Origin: Lingula anatina
Lineage: Eukaryota; Brachiopoda; Lingulata; Lingulida; Lingulidae
DNA: 64,000 bases
Reading direction: 5' to 3'
Assembly: GCF_001039355.2 (NCBI RefSeq)
Contig: NW_019775861.1
Location: 124,001-188,000, forward strand
In this document: positions 9,865 through 23,500 of the stretch, piece by piece
How the letters are laid out: each line of letters starts with the position of its first letter
Position numbering within the stretch: the stretch's first letter is position 1
The notes under the pieces: generated by a model
Told to the model about the DNA's origin: nothing
Databases searched by the model: none
Seen by the model: only the letters and a program-made list of their open reading frames with translations
Translations under genes and position numbers: made by a program

Positions 9865-11454
9865 GTAGATTGTATCAGAAAAAGTAATCCATAAAAAGTC
9901 AGTTGTATTGTTAGAGCGGAATTTAGTGCTACATACTAATGTACAAAGTGTATAATGAACTTAGATCTATAATTAGTACAAATATTTTTTTTATTGACAA
10001 ATGTAGGTCTACACACCTTCACGACACAAATAAGATACATACAGTACAATCATGGGCAGAACATCTAACTACAGTACATGTACAGTACATCAAATACGGG
10101 GTAACAAACAGCGCAGTCAGTAATACAACTATAAACATGTGTACAGCATTGTCAAAGTCACCTCTGTTTCTGTCAACCGTACATGCATGTTGCAACGGTA
10201 CATTTATCACGCAGATCTATGCTTTTTCAACAACAACAACAACAGTCTACATTTGTGTTACTTACCATGCACTAATGTGACCACTACGTTCCTTCAAGTT
10301 TTCAGAAATTTCACATAATCTTTGTTGAGCTGTGAGTGACTGTTTATGTACGCATGTAATTATCTCCACAAAGTGACGATTGAGTCGCACGAAGCAGTTT
10401 TCAAGCTAAGCTTTGTCTCCTTTTGTTAAAGTCATACAGATCTAGATATATCTTGAATCGAAGATGAACAACGTTGACACGACCCGCTGTTTACTCTGAC
10501 AAGATTCTTTGAATTGTTCCACGAAGCATTTACAGATTTCTATCTTGCAGTATGAAAATTAAGCGATGAGTTATGGAATATTTGTTGATTTTTTGTATTG
10601 CTATCCTTGTATTTTATCATATGTAAATATTTCTGTTCTCACATCATGAAATGTATCTTGACTTTGTCGATTGTGGCAGAAACGTTATTAGGGAACTAGT
10701 CAAAGTAGGCGGTGCACGTGAACTTCGATCTACGTTGAAACAGACCGGACAAATGCAGTCCTAGGACCAGAAGGCAAGTCGGTGAAGCCAGTGATATTTG
10801 AATTTAGTACAGTTTGACATTGAATGACCTGATCATTTTCATTTGCCCCTCCCCCCGCACGCACGCACATATACATTCACACCTGCAGTGTCCAGAGTAC
10901 CTGTACGTGCCACCCTAGCTGCATCCTGCGTACTAGGTACAGCTCCAAACAGTGTGTTTTGTTTTGGCTTATTATATTTGTTACGACTTACTGACCTGTT
11001 TTAATATTGGCACGCCCCTCTGCCGTCTCCTGATGATGGAACAGCCTAAAGAGGTGACATGCAGGTTCCATGTTTCCAGTAAATGTCGGATCTTGGTCTT
11101 AGGGGTACTCAAGTACACTGCAGGCTTCACATTATTTTCAGTGCAAGGGGTCAAAAAGTAGGACAAATTGAAATCTCGGTTACCATGTTTCTAAGTGCAC
11201 TGGGGTCAGAAAATAGGGCAGATAAAAAACTATTTATGTTCCACGTTTATATAGGAGAAGGCGTTTAGTACTGTACGTACAATCTATAGACTACACCCAT
11301 TTTGTATGCCAGAAGCATTATTTTTTCAAAGGTATTTTTCAAAATGTCAAAATCAAGCTTTTAATTCTTGTCATACTGGGTATATTTTGAAAGGTGCATC
11401 TATTTAATACTTCTTTGATAATATCTATCTTTTGAATCTCTAATTTTTTTTTAG

Positions 11455-14400
11455 GTTTCAAAGACTACAAAAAGGAAAGTAATCACAGTGTGCCTTCATG
11501 AGTTTTCTGACCACGTTAGGTGTTGGGGTGGTGGTGGTAGCTGTTCTCCTGGGGATTTATGTGAACTTCCCTCCCCCTCAGCTCTCACCTCAGCTGCAGC
11601 AGTGGAAAGACAGAGGCGAATACCACTCATTTAAGGGACATCAGATATTCTACATAGGTGAGGATGTAGTATCAGACCCCATTCCCATACTTAGATTGAT
11701 GTAGTTAGGATAGACCCATCTCTGAGGGGTTCTTGCTAAATTGCCTTCAGTTTAAGCGGCTCTGATGTCTGGAACTCCTAAGAAGGTAATCGATTGTTGT
11801 TTAACAGCTTCAGTAGGCTTGCCAGACATTTAAGCCGCTTAAGCTGAAGTCAATTTAGCGAGAAACCCCTCAGAGATAGGTCCTGCTAGATCTATCTACC
11901 GGTAGATGTGGGAATGGGTTCTAACAGTACTGTTACATGCACTTCAGAGACTTAACTGTAATATTGGATCCACTGTTGAACCTGTTATTTTTATGTTTTC
12001 ATTGGTACGATGTATATGTTAATTTTATGCTGTTAGGTGCTTGTGTCTTAAAAAAAAAACTTCTATTCAGTGATGGTTTAGGATTCCACATGTTAATATT
12101 GTCTCCACCATTTCAGTAACCGTATAATGAAAGTTATTTATTTACTGTTTCAATTTTCAAATTAAAAATCAGTTTATGTTCTAATTAAACAGCTCCAGAT
12201 AAGTGTCTATAGCTGTCCGTTATAAGCAATTTATGTTACAATGAGTATTAATATTTTCAAGTTAATTAATAAAAAGTTATACTGTTGTTTCAGATGAACG
12301 TGGCGATGCTAAGTCAAAAGAGGTGTTGCTTATGATGCATGGCTATCCCACAATGAGTTACGACTTCTCCAAAGTATGTACAGTAAATATTATATTTCTG
12401 CTGCAGGATGAAATAAATGTGTGATATGAATAGCTGTTGAAGCAAGGATTCTATTGATATGTAACAATAACATGTGATGATTTTTGGGGAAGAGAAAATT
12501 GCTGCATTGCCTCCCTTGTCCTTAAGACATTTTTGGATATACATGTATGTTAATAAGATATTAAGAGTTGTTAATACATGTGTAACAACAGTTTTATATA
12601 ACTGTGTAAAATTCTAAATGGTTAGCAGTATTTTTTGTGTTGGTCTTCAGTTGCTATTGCATAATACATTGTATGTTACAAATTAGATACTGGGAGTATC
12701 TATTTATTTTAAAAAAAGTGTTATCTTCATTTTATTCTAGCAATTTTGAATTTTATCTTTTTCTTTAGATGTGGAAGGACCTGAAAGGAGAGTTTGGTCG
12801 TCTGATTGTTCTGGACTTTCTAGGATTTGGATTTAGTGATAAACCGGTAAATGTTACATTAAACATAATTTGGGTTGTTGCTTTGATAAAGAAAAATTGA
12901 TGCTGTCAAATGGAAACAATAAATTCCAAATTGTCAAAAAAATATATCAATAAGGCCAAAGAAAATGATAAACATTTGTAGCTTTAACAGCGTGTCACAC
13001 CCTGAGCTTCAGAGCTAACTTGACACTAACCTTTTCACTGTAGCCTATCTCCATCGTGTCAAGTAACCTCTGACCAGATTCGAGTGCCCCCGCCGCCCGC
13101 CAATCAAATTTAAAGCCCGCACTCAATGACTCATTGAACGATCTAGCCAATGAACGCGAACGAGTCAAAGCGCGCTTTGTTCAAATCCGGACCAATCAAA
13201 GATAAGGCTGAATATCAGGGACTTGCCGTAACCTGTGGGCAGCACGCAAAATACATCATCCCTCAGTAGATAATGATGCAGGGCATCATACTGCTCTGGT
13301 TTCAATTCCGATATACTCCATACTTTCTTTGTGTACGGTTATGCACTCGGAACTACTCGGATGTCTCCGCACTCGACAATAACTATGTTGTTAGTATGGA
13401 GCTTGCGGAATCAGCCGAGGATTGCCGATTGACGATCAACCAATCAGCGTTTTCACCAAACTTTGGTGAAAAATTTTGAAACATGGATTCGATTGGCTTA
13501 TATAAACTAGGTCAAACTATTTTCGTCAGAGGTTACTTGACACGATGGAGATAGGCTACAGTGAAAAGGTTAGTGTCAAGTTAGCTCTGAAGCTCAGGGT
13601 GGCGTGTCACTACTGATGTTAGAAAAAAAAAGATTTAAATTGATGTAAAACAAACACACACAAACACACTGATTATATAGACCATATATTGCATATTTCT
13701 GGGTTAACGTTGATTTCATTTGAACTAATTCTGAGTAGCCAACAACTGCAGTTTTAGAATACTGAGTGATTGTTTCTTCCAGGCTGGTCACAACTACTCA
13801 GTGATGGAGCAGGCAGACATTGCTGAGCACTTGATGGGCCACCTGGGCATAGATACTGTGCATATACTGGCACATGATCTGGGAGATACATATGCACAGG
13901 AGGTACTCAGCAGGTATGGAACACATGCTTTATTGACTGTATATGGACTCACTCTTGCACAGTAAATTGAAGCCAAATGCTTAACATATTTTAAATTTTT
14001 ATTTTACCTTTTTAGTCAAATTAAAGTGATTCAGATGATACTGTTAAGCTATTTTGCAAAAAAAAAAAAAAATAATAAAATAAAGATAAAAAAAATAAAT
14101 AGATAAATAAAGTTTTGTCCTTGAATGATTAAATTTAATGACAAGATTATTGACTTATATCACTGAGAAGATGGCATTTTGAATAAAATTACTTTTAAGG
14201 GGAAAAGAGTTCAGTGGGAAGTTTTTTTTACAAATGGGCAAATTTTTAACTTATTTAGATTAAATTGATAATTTTGTCTGACGAGTTTTACTTTCTGACT
14301 TGAATGTTTCCATTTCCATCAGGTATGAAGACAGACTGAGAGATGGCCAAGATGGTGGTTTGGAAATAGAAAGTGTTTGTTTGATGAATGGAGGTGAGGA

Positions 14401-17400
14401 GTATTTCTGTTAATCTATAAACCCATATATTGCTTCACTTGAGATGGATTTTAGCTGTTTTAAGTTACTTGCCTTAACATTATATCTCAAATAGGCAAAA
14501 ATAATCGATCAGCCAGGCCAGTTTTCATCCAACATACCCATACTAGTATTACACCATTTTCACCGTTGGATCTATAAATAGTTATTGTACCTCAAAATGG
14601 TTTTAAGTAAATACAGTAGTGTCAGTGTAGTTAGACTAACATACTAGTAGACTAACAGGGATGGATTTGATTTCAGTGACAGCTCTTAAAGTTGAGTTCA
14701 ACATGAATTATCAGCTTTTGAACCAATCCTAATTGTCAAATTGTGTCTAGATGTGTACAGTAATTAATCAGTTGGAAGATTGATTGATTGATTGATAGAT
14801 CAGTCAATCAATTAATTTATTGTTTATATTAGTATTTTTGTGGGGAGGGGGAGTTGAGAAGGCAGAAATTTCAGTCTCAGAATAGTTTCAATCTTTTCTT
14901 ACAGGCATGTTTCCTGAAACTAACCACCCCACTCCAAACATGAAGGTAACTAAAGGCTAATTTCTACTGCTCTGATACAGCTTTCCATGCATTTCTAGAA
15001 ATCTGTTCTTTATTTATAGGTATCTTTCCTGAAACACACCATGCAAATTTGATTCAAAGGGTAAGATCATTTTAAGTTGTCAGCTGTAGATTAATAGTAA
15101 AAGATCACAATTGCTCAGTTTGTACATGGAATTGGGAGACACCAAGCACCAAGTGTTCAATATGCAAGTATATATTGATATTTATTATGATACTCTACCG
15201 GTACCTGCAAACACTTAATGAAATCAGGGGCGGATCCAGAGATATTTTCCAAATTATTTTTGTTGATCCTTCCTCCATTTTTGACTTTCAACAGAAAAAA
15301 TTAGATGCTCGTCTAAGTAAACTTGAAAAATTCTGACCATCTTCTGGAAGACCCAGAAAACAACCTCAATCTGCCCCTGGAAATGAGAGAAACTAGCAGT
15401 GGCAGTCTTGAGATGACAGCCTTTGAATTGTATTCTCTACCAGGGATACAGATAATTATGTGCACTTATCTCTGACTATCTCTCAGTGCAAAAAGTGCCA
15501 TAATTTATCTGGAGACGTATCTGTTAATATATAGTGAAGAATCAATCTGTGGCCCTGGTAGAGTGTAATTAAGTAAATTGCAAGTTCATATCATTGAAAA
15601 CTATTCTTGCTTGCAATGTTTAGAATGTGTTAGAAATTGCAGGAATTTGTCCAAAAGCTGATATAAACATGTGACTATTTTTTGGCAGTTTGTAGATGCC
15701 TTTTAATATAAAACCAAATTATTGTAGACCTTTGAATTTGTGTTTGGTTTTATTAATTGTATCCCTCATAGATACTGGTGTATATACAACTCGACACATT
15801 TAGATACAAAAAGACACATATCACGCTTTAGAGCTTTTGATTTCCCACATTTAAACAAAAAGATTTCAGTGTTTTCTTTAAAGTGACTTTTTGTAAGATG
15901 ATATTCACAAATGAAAATGTGAATTATTAATTGCTTGAATATGATGCATGCATTTGGTACTGTTGATGTGTGTGTTTTACTTCATTTCAGTTGATGCTGA
16001 AACCCTACTTGAAATATCCAATTGGAATGTTTTCCAATAGATTTATGTTTAAAAGAGGGTATGTATTTATACAAGGTAATTCTGTGTAGATAGGGCAACC
16101 TGCATCATAACAAACAGACTGCTTTGTATCACACTTCCAATACAACTTTTTACCAAATATTTTAATATTTTATTGTTCAAAAATACTTCTGAATTTGGTA
16201 AAGACAAATAAGATATGTTTCATCACTTTTTTGCCAGATTTATTTTTAATTTTAAATATGCAAATTTCTAATTTATGTTTGATTAGCCAGCTTTTTCTGT
16301 AAATTAAAATTTTGTCCTAGAGTCAGACTGGGTACATTACATGATAAAAATAGTATTATATGTTTTAATTTAATTGGTAAAAGAAATATGCTCTATACTA
16401 TTGCATACAGTATGTGGTTATTGTCATAAATTACAGACTTGTCACATAAATTCAGTGTCTTATGAAAAAGTAAAATAGCAACCTATTGTGCTTTTTACAC
16501 TCTTCAACTTCAAATCATTGATGGGTATTGATGGTGAATATAAAAGAAGGAATCTGAAACACATGTACATGTTTATTTAACCTTAAACTCTTTATATACA
16601 TACTTAGAAGTCCAAGGGTAACCCAAAGTGATTTATTTGAAAAATCATAAAATACATTATATAATCATATTTTCCAGCCTCAGCCATGTGTTTGGTCCTT
16701 ATACAAAACCAACACCTGAAGACCTTAGTGACTTTTGGGCTGCCACCAGGTACAATGAGGGCAACTTTGCTCTACCCAGGTAAGTCTAGCTAGTACGGGT
16801 ACCAGTATATGGTCCGTGTGTGTCAAGACTATAAGAACCGATTTCTATAATTAACTTAAAATTCTTGACTGCAAAACCACATTTTCAAACCACATTGATG
16901 TCAACAATCTGTTTCTTTAGTAAGCTATATAAGTCACTCTATGTTAAGTCTTATATAATAATATTAAAAATGAAATAAATCTTTGGCCAAATGCTCAACG
17001 TTATTTTCTTTAATTAAGCTGATTTTCTAACATTTGATCAATTTTACCTTTTTGTATTAGAAATAAAAAATACTCCTTCATATACCATTCTGTAAAAAAC
17101 TCAGTTCACCTTACAAGTTAACTTTTGTTTTTATTGGTCAAAACTTGTAGCTCAAACTAAGGTTGTGGTGGATTAAACCCAGTGTCTAAATTTGCCTTTA
17201 TTTTACAGGTTAATTGATTACATCCTGGAGAGGGCAGCAAACAAAGACAGGTGGACAGGAGCCTTACAAAATACCAGGCTTCCAGGTATGTCTTAGACTG
17301 CATTCCCACAGATTTTAGATCGATCTATCCCTGTGGGGAGTCTCACTAGATTGCTGTCAGATTAGCCGGCTTAAATGTCTGTTCCTCCTACTAAAAGCTG

Positions 17401-18629
17401 TAAGGGGGTATTTAACTTTTGAAGGTGCTCGGCTGACAGCAATTTAGGGTGAACCCCCAGGGAGTTAGTTCGATGCAGATGGATCGATCTTAGTCTGTGG
17501 GAATGCAGTCTTAGACCACTTAAAATCATAGCTGACTAAGTTATGTTTCACATACTGTAGTGTCTGAGACATTTAAAAATTCACCAGCAATTTTGGTAAC
17601 TTCATGTAATGTCTTTGTTTGTAGCCTGTAATTCCTTATGACATGTTGTGTGAAGTCTAAAGAGGTAAAGTAGGCTCGTTAATTAATCTAAATAAAGAGT
17701 CCAAAAATCCTTTGTCAAATTGTCATGGTTTGATATTTTAATATTTAATATAACTAATCATAATATAAAAACAATATAACTCTTTAAAAAGAGTGGGATT
17801 CCACACAGAACAGGCAGAATGTACCTGAGCAAGCAAAGAGTAAACATTCAGTGATTTAAACTGCTTATTGTTGTCAGCCTTAGATTTCCTCATAGTGATG
17901 CAAACGTAAATATCAGTATTTTAACCATGAAGCTAAGAAGTATTAACAATGTGTGATCCAACCTAAAAGTATACAACAGTGTCTGTATTTCGAGCCCGTT
18001 TGTAATTTTTATTCCAAATTTGCGTGGTGTTGGACAGAAGGGTTGTTTACTTCTATTTTTATTTCGCCTTAAATCTTATCCTTTTGTTTTCCAGTTCATG
18101 TGATATATGGACCAGCTGATCCCATCAACCCACCACCTTTTATTGACTTTTACAAGTAAGTTTGTTTTATGTTGTTATTCATTTAATTGCCTCAGACTCA
18201 GAAAACACTGAATTTTTTGACATATTTCATGAAACTAGCAAATATTTATTTTTTTTAACACCACAAAGTCTTTATCAGTTTTAGTTTTTGAAGAGAAACT
18301 TAGCTGTCATATTCCCTAATTTCTAAAATCACATACTTGCATAGCATAGTTTACTGACCTTGATGTTTAGATGATTTACATTAGAACATTACCTAGAAAC
18401 AAAAGGTATGTTACGTACTGTGTTCAAAAATGATACAAGCATGCAATGTCTTAGTAAATTAAAGCTACTATTTGTTAATATTTTGTAATTATTTTATAGA
18501 AAAACAGTCCCCAGGGGGAGTATAACAGTATTAGGTAAAGACATCAGTCACTATCCCCTCTGGGAGGATCCACAGGGGGTGTTTGCAGCTTATAAACAGT
18601 TCATTGATAAAGTAAGAGATGAAATGTGA
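11455..18629 (+). CDS. MEST: MEST-like alpha/beta hydrolase, complete gene (haplotype B)
   Basis: The start codon is at 11498. Coding exons are 11498-11657, 12294-12373, 12769-12846, 13783-13913, 14323-14393, 14905-14945 or 15020-15060 (alternatives), 15991-16058, 16678-16779, 17209-17285, 18095-18155 and 18500-18629. The sum is 999 nt, 332 aa (human MEST about 335). An N-terminal membrane segment (VGVVVVAVLLGIYV) precedes IPPPQLSP-like NFPPPQLSPQLQQW. Then come the oxyanion motif HGYPT, DFLGFGFSDKP, the nucleophile elbow HDLGDTYAQEVL (Asp nucleophile, as in MEST's HDYGD) and the catalytic His in DISHYP. The PPPQLSP, FLGFGFSDKP and FPETH motifs are diagnostic of MEST, an ER-associated hydrolase of uncertain substrate. 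The 5' UTR is interrupted by an intron. Introns carry three MITEs (11675-11920, 12998-13601, 17296-17510). The other allele is at 683-3019. Confidence 0.93.
11675..11920. mobile_element. MITE, GATCGATCTA-related family (subfamily with CTAGCAGGAT arms)
   Basis: The left arm, ACCCCATTCCCATACTTAGA, is mirrored by the right arm ending GATGTGGGAATGGGTT. Inside, AAATTGCCTTCAGTTTAAGC pairs with GCTTAAGCTGAAGTCAATTT. It starts only about 18 bp after the donor of MEST exon 1. The arms resemble those at 63551-63768. Confidence 0.65.
12998..13601. mobile_element. 604-bp non-autonomous DNA transposon with ~77-bp perfect inverted ends and 8-bp TSD
   Basis: The first roughly 77 bases (CACCCTGAGCTTCAGAGC...) recur as an exact reverse complement at the other end (...GCTCTGAAGCTCAGGGTG). 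The element is flanked by GCGTGTCA at 12990-12997 and 13602-13609, an 8-bp target duplication as made by hAT, P or Merlin transposases. The interior is less AT-rich than the surroundings and encodes nothing. It sits in MEST intron 3. Identity of the ends suggests recent movement. The other allele does not cover this place. Confidence 0.8.
14905..14945 (+). CDS. MEST: MEST alternative exon 6a
   Basis: A 41-nt exon between ACAG and GTAACT encodes (G)MFPETNHPTPNMK. It has the same length, entry phase and exit phase as the exon at 15020-15060 and the same core FPET.H. Splicing 6a to 6b shifts the frame and meets TGA within 6b, so a functional message can hold only one. Vertebrate MEST reads GGIFPETHRPLLL here. 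Confidence 0.7.
15020..15060 (+). CDS. MEST: MEST alternative exon 6b
   Basis: A 41-nt exon between TATAG and GTAAGA encodes (G)IFPETHHANLIQR, closer to vertebrate MEST (GIFPETHRPLLLQ) than 6a. Only 74 nt separate the 6a donor from this acceptor, so steric interference as well as the frameshift would favour mutually exclusive use. Confidence 0.8.
17296..17510. mobile_element. MITE of the GATCGATCTA family with TTA target duplication (haplotype B only)
   Basis: Inverted ends GACTGCATTCCCACAGA ... TCTGTGGGAATGCAGTC are flanked by TTA on both sides (17293-17295, 17511-17513). The other allele carries the empty site GTATGTCTTAGC (about 1960-1970). A 3-bp TTA duplication is typical of PIF/Harbinger-mobilised elements. 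It lies about 10 bp after the donor of MEST exon 9. Confidence 0.8.
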
Positions 18630-20590
18630 AACATGGAATAAGTGACCTAGTAAAGGTTGGCAGGATTGGTGCTGGGAGACTTTGGGTTTGGATTATCTTG
18701 GCACATGTCCTCTTCATCTTGAGAGGGTTGTTTTTATTATTATTTCTTGGCACATACATTCTGGTTTGTTAATGAGGTGTTGAATAAAAACTGTGATTTG
18801 TAGAAAATTAAGTTAAAAATACTAATTATTTGATGGAATTAATGTTGAACAACTGCAGTCATTCCTTTCATTTTCTTCATTTAAACTTTGAATTGAAACG
18901 GACAAAGAAAAGGTTGTATGGAGCCAACTTGAATGTTTCTGAAGAATAATGCGTAGACTAAACGTGTTAAATGTATTTGATAAATGCTTTTGCTTGGAGT
19001 CAAGTATCATATTAAACATGTTCTATTTAGATAGCTCAAAGCAATATAGAAGCATTGTTACTAAATGGATTATCTGTTGAGGAATTACTTCATAAGACAG
19101 TGATAATAAAAAAAAATGTGGAATGTTGCATAGCAGTAAATCGGTGCAATTTCAGTGATGCCAAAATATACGAGAGAACAAGCACTTTATGAAATTATGA
19201 AAATTTATTATTATGTCATACTTAATGACGATACCTTAATGACATATATATGTATATAGATGTACATGTACTCCCAAATGTGACCAGCACAGGAGGGTAA
19301 AGCATTGTTTTACTACACAGTGTTAGTACAGGTAGATGTGAGTTGAAGTAGAAAAGATCAAGATGATTACATTGCCCATTGTTAATTATGTGCACATGTT
19401 GAACAACATACTGTTGTACGATCATTTACATTTGTAATAGCATATAATGCACAATATATTTGCATAACTTCAGAAAAGATATTTCAAAAACATATATGTG
19501 TTACATTTGTATGCATTTCATTGAAACAATAAAGGAGAATTGCATCATAATTTCTGGGCAGACTTATAATTGAATCAAGTTGCACTTGTTACATGAATAG
19601 TTGCTGTCAAGGCCAGACAAAGTTGATAAGCTGGTTAACGTCCCTTTTAATGGAATCTGTTGACAAAACTTTTCAACACGTTTAGTGACCATTGCTGCTA
19701 CATGTACTTACATAGGGAGGATTTAATGTTATATTTACAGTATGGACTACTTTTTAGCATAAAAATGATTAATTTTTTCCTGAGGCCATTGGTAAAATTT
19801 TCCCACTGACAAAATCAATGCCTAATATTTTATTTTGTCCATTTGAAAGAAAAAAAACTACTTCTTCAAAGTTAATGTTAACCAACTTCTGAATTTTGAC
19901 TGACTCAAGAGGGAATATATATATGTAGTATGCATAACACCCATTCCTGTAATAAAATGTAACTAAGCCATGATTTTCAATATTACACTTTCAAATTACA
20001 CAAAGTGTAACAATTTCTATAAAAAAAAAAATACTCTCAGATCCATATTTTTGACAGCAATTTCTTGGAATGGCCCATATTGTTCATTAATTTTCATAAA
20101 TTCTGTAGAAACTAAACTAAACTGTACTTAGCTAAATTTTGCATTCGTTTTGAAATAAGAATACATCATTGTGCAGTTTTGAAAAAAATGAAAATGCATC
20201 ACAGTCATTGGATAAAAGTAGAATGATTATCTTCAATAACATCTGGTTTTGTTCTGCTAAATCAATAAATACCTCATAACAAGTTAAGCCATACCCGATT
20301 TGTCACAAAAGTTTTTTTCAGAGATTAACAAATGTTGTAAGTTGCCTTTCACTCATCAAAAATAGTGAATTTTTAAATCTAAAATATTATTTTAAATAAA
20401 ACTCTGTGAGTATTGTTTGAAATAGAGGCAGCATTGGTAAATGCAAGTCTTTGCTATTTTATACAGAACGTAAGAGAACCTCTCAAAATTTCCCATCTTT
20501 GAGTTTCCTATTATACTCGAGGCAAATTAATGTCCCAATCTGAATTCACATAATAAGGAATGTTGGTGAACATTACATAAAACTATCGAT
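18630..20590. other. Convergent 3' UTR / intergenic region, haplotype B
   Basis: Allelic counterpart of 3020-4852, with the MEST poly(A) candidates at 18783-18788 and 19528-19533. It has about 100 bases near 19595-19700 (GCTGTCAAGGCCAGACAAAG...) absent from haplotype A. No exon seen. Confidence 0.55.
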
Positions 20591-23500
20591 TTAGTTGCAA
20601 AAAGACATCTTTTCCAACACAAATATACATGCAAGAGCTGATATAAGATGCAGAATTGGGCTTGTCCTGGTCAAGAGGCCGTCTGCTCTATTTGGCTTAG
20701 GTGTTGTTTTCACATCCACCACAATGGGGTTAATGGGAGCAAGGTCGCTGGGAAACTCACTCCTTTGATTGAAGCACCAGTTTTCTGAAAAATTGGGTCA
20801 AAATTCAATGACTGGCATTTTGTAATTATCCATTAATTTTATTATTTATGTAATTATATTGTTGACTTATCATTGCTCTGTATATGACTGCCATACCTTT
20901 GTAGATAAATTATTTGTATATCTGAAGGACTGTGGCGTAGAAATATAAAATAAATTATACAAAAACTTAAAAATTTGCAATCAGTAGCTCGAGTTCCATT
21001 GTTGATACGTGTGAACTTCTTGTATTTTCTAATTTACATACAATACTCATAGCTGCATGTTACAACTGAACTAAAGTGATTAATTTTACCATGTCAATCA
21101 CATATGTATGTTAGACAAACCTAATTTTAAAAATATTAAAATAACTAAAAAAAATCCAAAAATACACCAAATGCCAAGAATGCTATCATGAAGTCTAGAT
21201 AACCAAATGAGCATTTTTGATTAGAGTCACAGTCGTGAATTTCAAACTTGCCTCTGACTTTACTCATTTTAATAAAGAACTCACCTTCGTTGGGGGCACT
21301 CATCGCTAACCTGTACCAAAAGTTCACATCCCCTTCTTCACACTGCGCATTACAATAAAACTCAAAATACATGTTGTTGGCAATGGAGGCGTGGGGACAC
21401 TTGGTTACTGTACCCTGCAATATGAAATAGTGTTCAATTCACAAAATCCATGGGGGGTCTCTACCATGTATCTGTCACTCATGATGACCTTGCAAGGGTG
21501 CGCTCACAATGAAACTATCGTATTAGGTATTTTGAACTAACTCCGCTGGGACTCTCGCTTAATGCAATCAGATTAACACGCCTTTTCCTAGTACCGGGTA
21601 GAATACAGAAAAGCTGGTGACTGTATGAGTGTGTTGGAAAGGGGGAGGCTTGTTAATCTGTTACTCAGTGAGAGTACAATAGTTTAATATTGTGAAAGCA
21701 ACCTTAGTTATGAAATTAGACCTTTACTAGTACTTGTTTTGCCTTTAGTTAGTTCAGTGAGCTCCAGGTCTGATGAGTGTCAGCTTCTTGATTCACAAAT
21801 TTCAAACTGTTCAAGCTTATTACATTAAGCCCCCTTTACATTGGACCGACTTCCTTTATGTGACTGGCATTGCTGTAGTCATAGAAAGGAGGCAAAGCAT
21901 CGCTTTGGTTGCAAAATGAATGCTCAATGATCAGCCAGTTGTCAGCCATAAAGTATTATTTGTTTTTAATCTCACATGGGTCTGCACTATGGGACGCAGA
22001 AAGGATGCCATCCAGTGTGAAGGGGCCTTTTGTGGGCATGTGCATGTATGTGGAAATTTGAACGAGGTGGCCCCTGCCTGGTCTCACACTCAGGCTATCA
22101 CCTTATTCAATTATTTACCACTGCTGCTACGTATGACTTACCTGGCCACAGGTTGAGGTGTCTGCTTGGTCTCTCACACTGAAGTAAAAAATACACAAAA
22201 ACTTTTAAAAAAATGCTAAAGGAGTGATGATATATTGACAAATACAAAATAAATTGATTTTTGAAAAAAATTTCTCAAAGTAAAATATTTATATTATGGA
22301 GCATCAAGCTTTTTTAAAGCTTAAAGAATCTTATAAGAGGGGGGTTCTCCTGTAATCATTTAACTCATCCAAGTCAATGAAAAGGGAGACCATACATGCA
22401 CACACACAAGCAGAAATTCATGTTTGGTAACATCACTTACAAAAACAGGCATCTTTTTTTTATTTTCCTCTGAAATGGCTAAAATGGAGAGAGTCCCCTT
22501 AACAAAGATTAATTATTAGTCCCTGATATTGCGGTATGCTTATTTACAGTCCATATAAAACTGACAGTTAAATAATGTGACAAATAATGAAATCAATTTT
22601 AAACACACAATATTTGTGCAATAACTTCTTGTTTAAATTCAATATTCAATATACTAGTAAATGTCTGTTTATGAAACTTACCATATTCTTGCAGGAGGGT
22701 TGGTTTCAATCTATAAACAAAACAGAATATTCAAAATACATTTAACTGCATTTGGCAGCTTTGCATTTCCAAACATAAAGTATTAAAAAAATGTGGAACT
22801 CATTTTTTTTAGAAAAAAAGCTTTCTGATTTTATGATAATAAATTCATTGGTAAGAAGGGAAAAGGATATAACAATGTCTGGGAATTGATAATATAGAAC
22901 TTACAATAGTGTCAATGAGTACATATATAAAAATAAATGTGTATCACATTGTTTATTTAACACTACCAGTAGTGCAGAATTTATAATCAATGATATACAT
23001 ATATGGGCCAAGATGAACAAACACAACAGCTTAAGTAATATATTGCTCTATGATTAAATATTTTATCATTTCCCAATATGTTATTCAAATTTTTATTATG
23101 ACACATGCATTATTGGAAATGAGCAACTATTTAACTGAGAACAAATTAAATTGGGTCAAATACTAATATTTGCTCTAAAGTGAGTATAAAAGTATGTATA
23201 AATTCTATAAGTTTTAGTTCAATTCCCAAGTACTACCATCAACAAATAACACCATATATGACCTACCAAAATCTGAATCTCTACATTTTGTGTGTTACTG
23301 AGTTTCACACATGGGTTCTGGATGTCTTGTTCATAGTACCAAGTGGATGCATTGAATCCTAGAGGCCTGCCTCCTTCTTTGGTTAGACTGCTGAAATTCC
23401 TGGTCAGAAAGAAGAAATGCAGTTAACAACAACTGGATTTTTTATCCTATCTTTCTTTACACCTCTGTTTCTTTTTCAAGAAATCATAACAAGGAAGAAA

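Larger units (their letters stand above)
9552..11454 (+). promoter_or_regulatory. Upstream region / 5' UTR and intron of MEST-B
   Basis: No supported protein gene. One possible exon lies at 9569-9646 (see separate entry). A (TA)n microsatellite occupies about 9816-9858, and a low-complexity CAACAACAA run lies near 10229. The region ends with a polypyrimidine tract and AG at 11453-11454, the acceptor of the exon holding the MEST start codon, so MEST has at least one upstream non-coding exon, expected here. Several open frames of 60-113 codons lack splice or compositional support. Confidence 0.5.

Noticed and set aside
9939-10280. 113-codon plus-strand frame
   Set aside because: Simple-sequence (CAACAACAA, TACAGTACA) with no homology that I recognise; overlapped by an equally open antisense frame.
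683-18629. Tandem duplication of MEST (and of the secreted gene and TBC1D22 blocks)
   Set aside because: Copies are bounded by Ns, share intron sequence throughout, and split transposon ends show that alternate contigs are the true neighbours; alleles explain this better.
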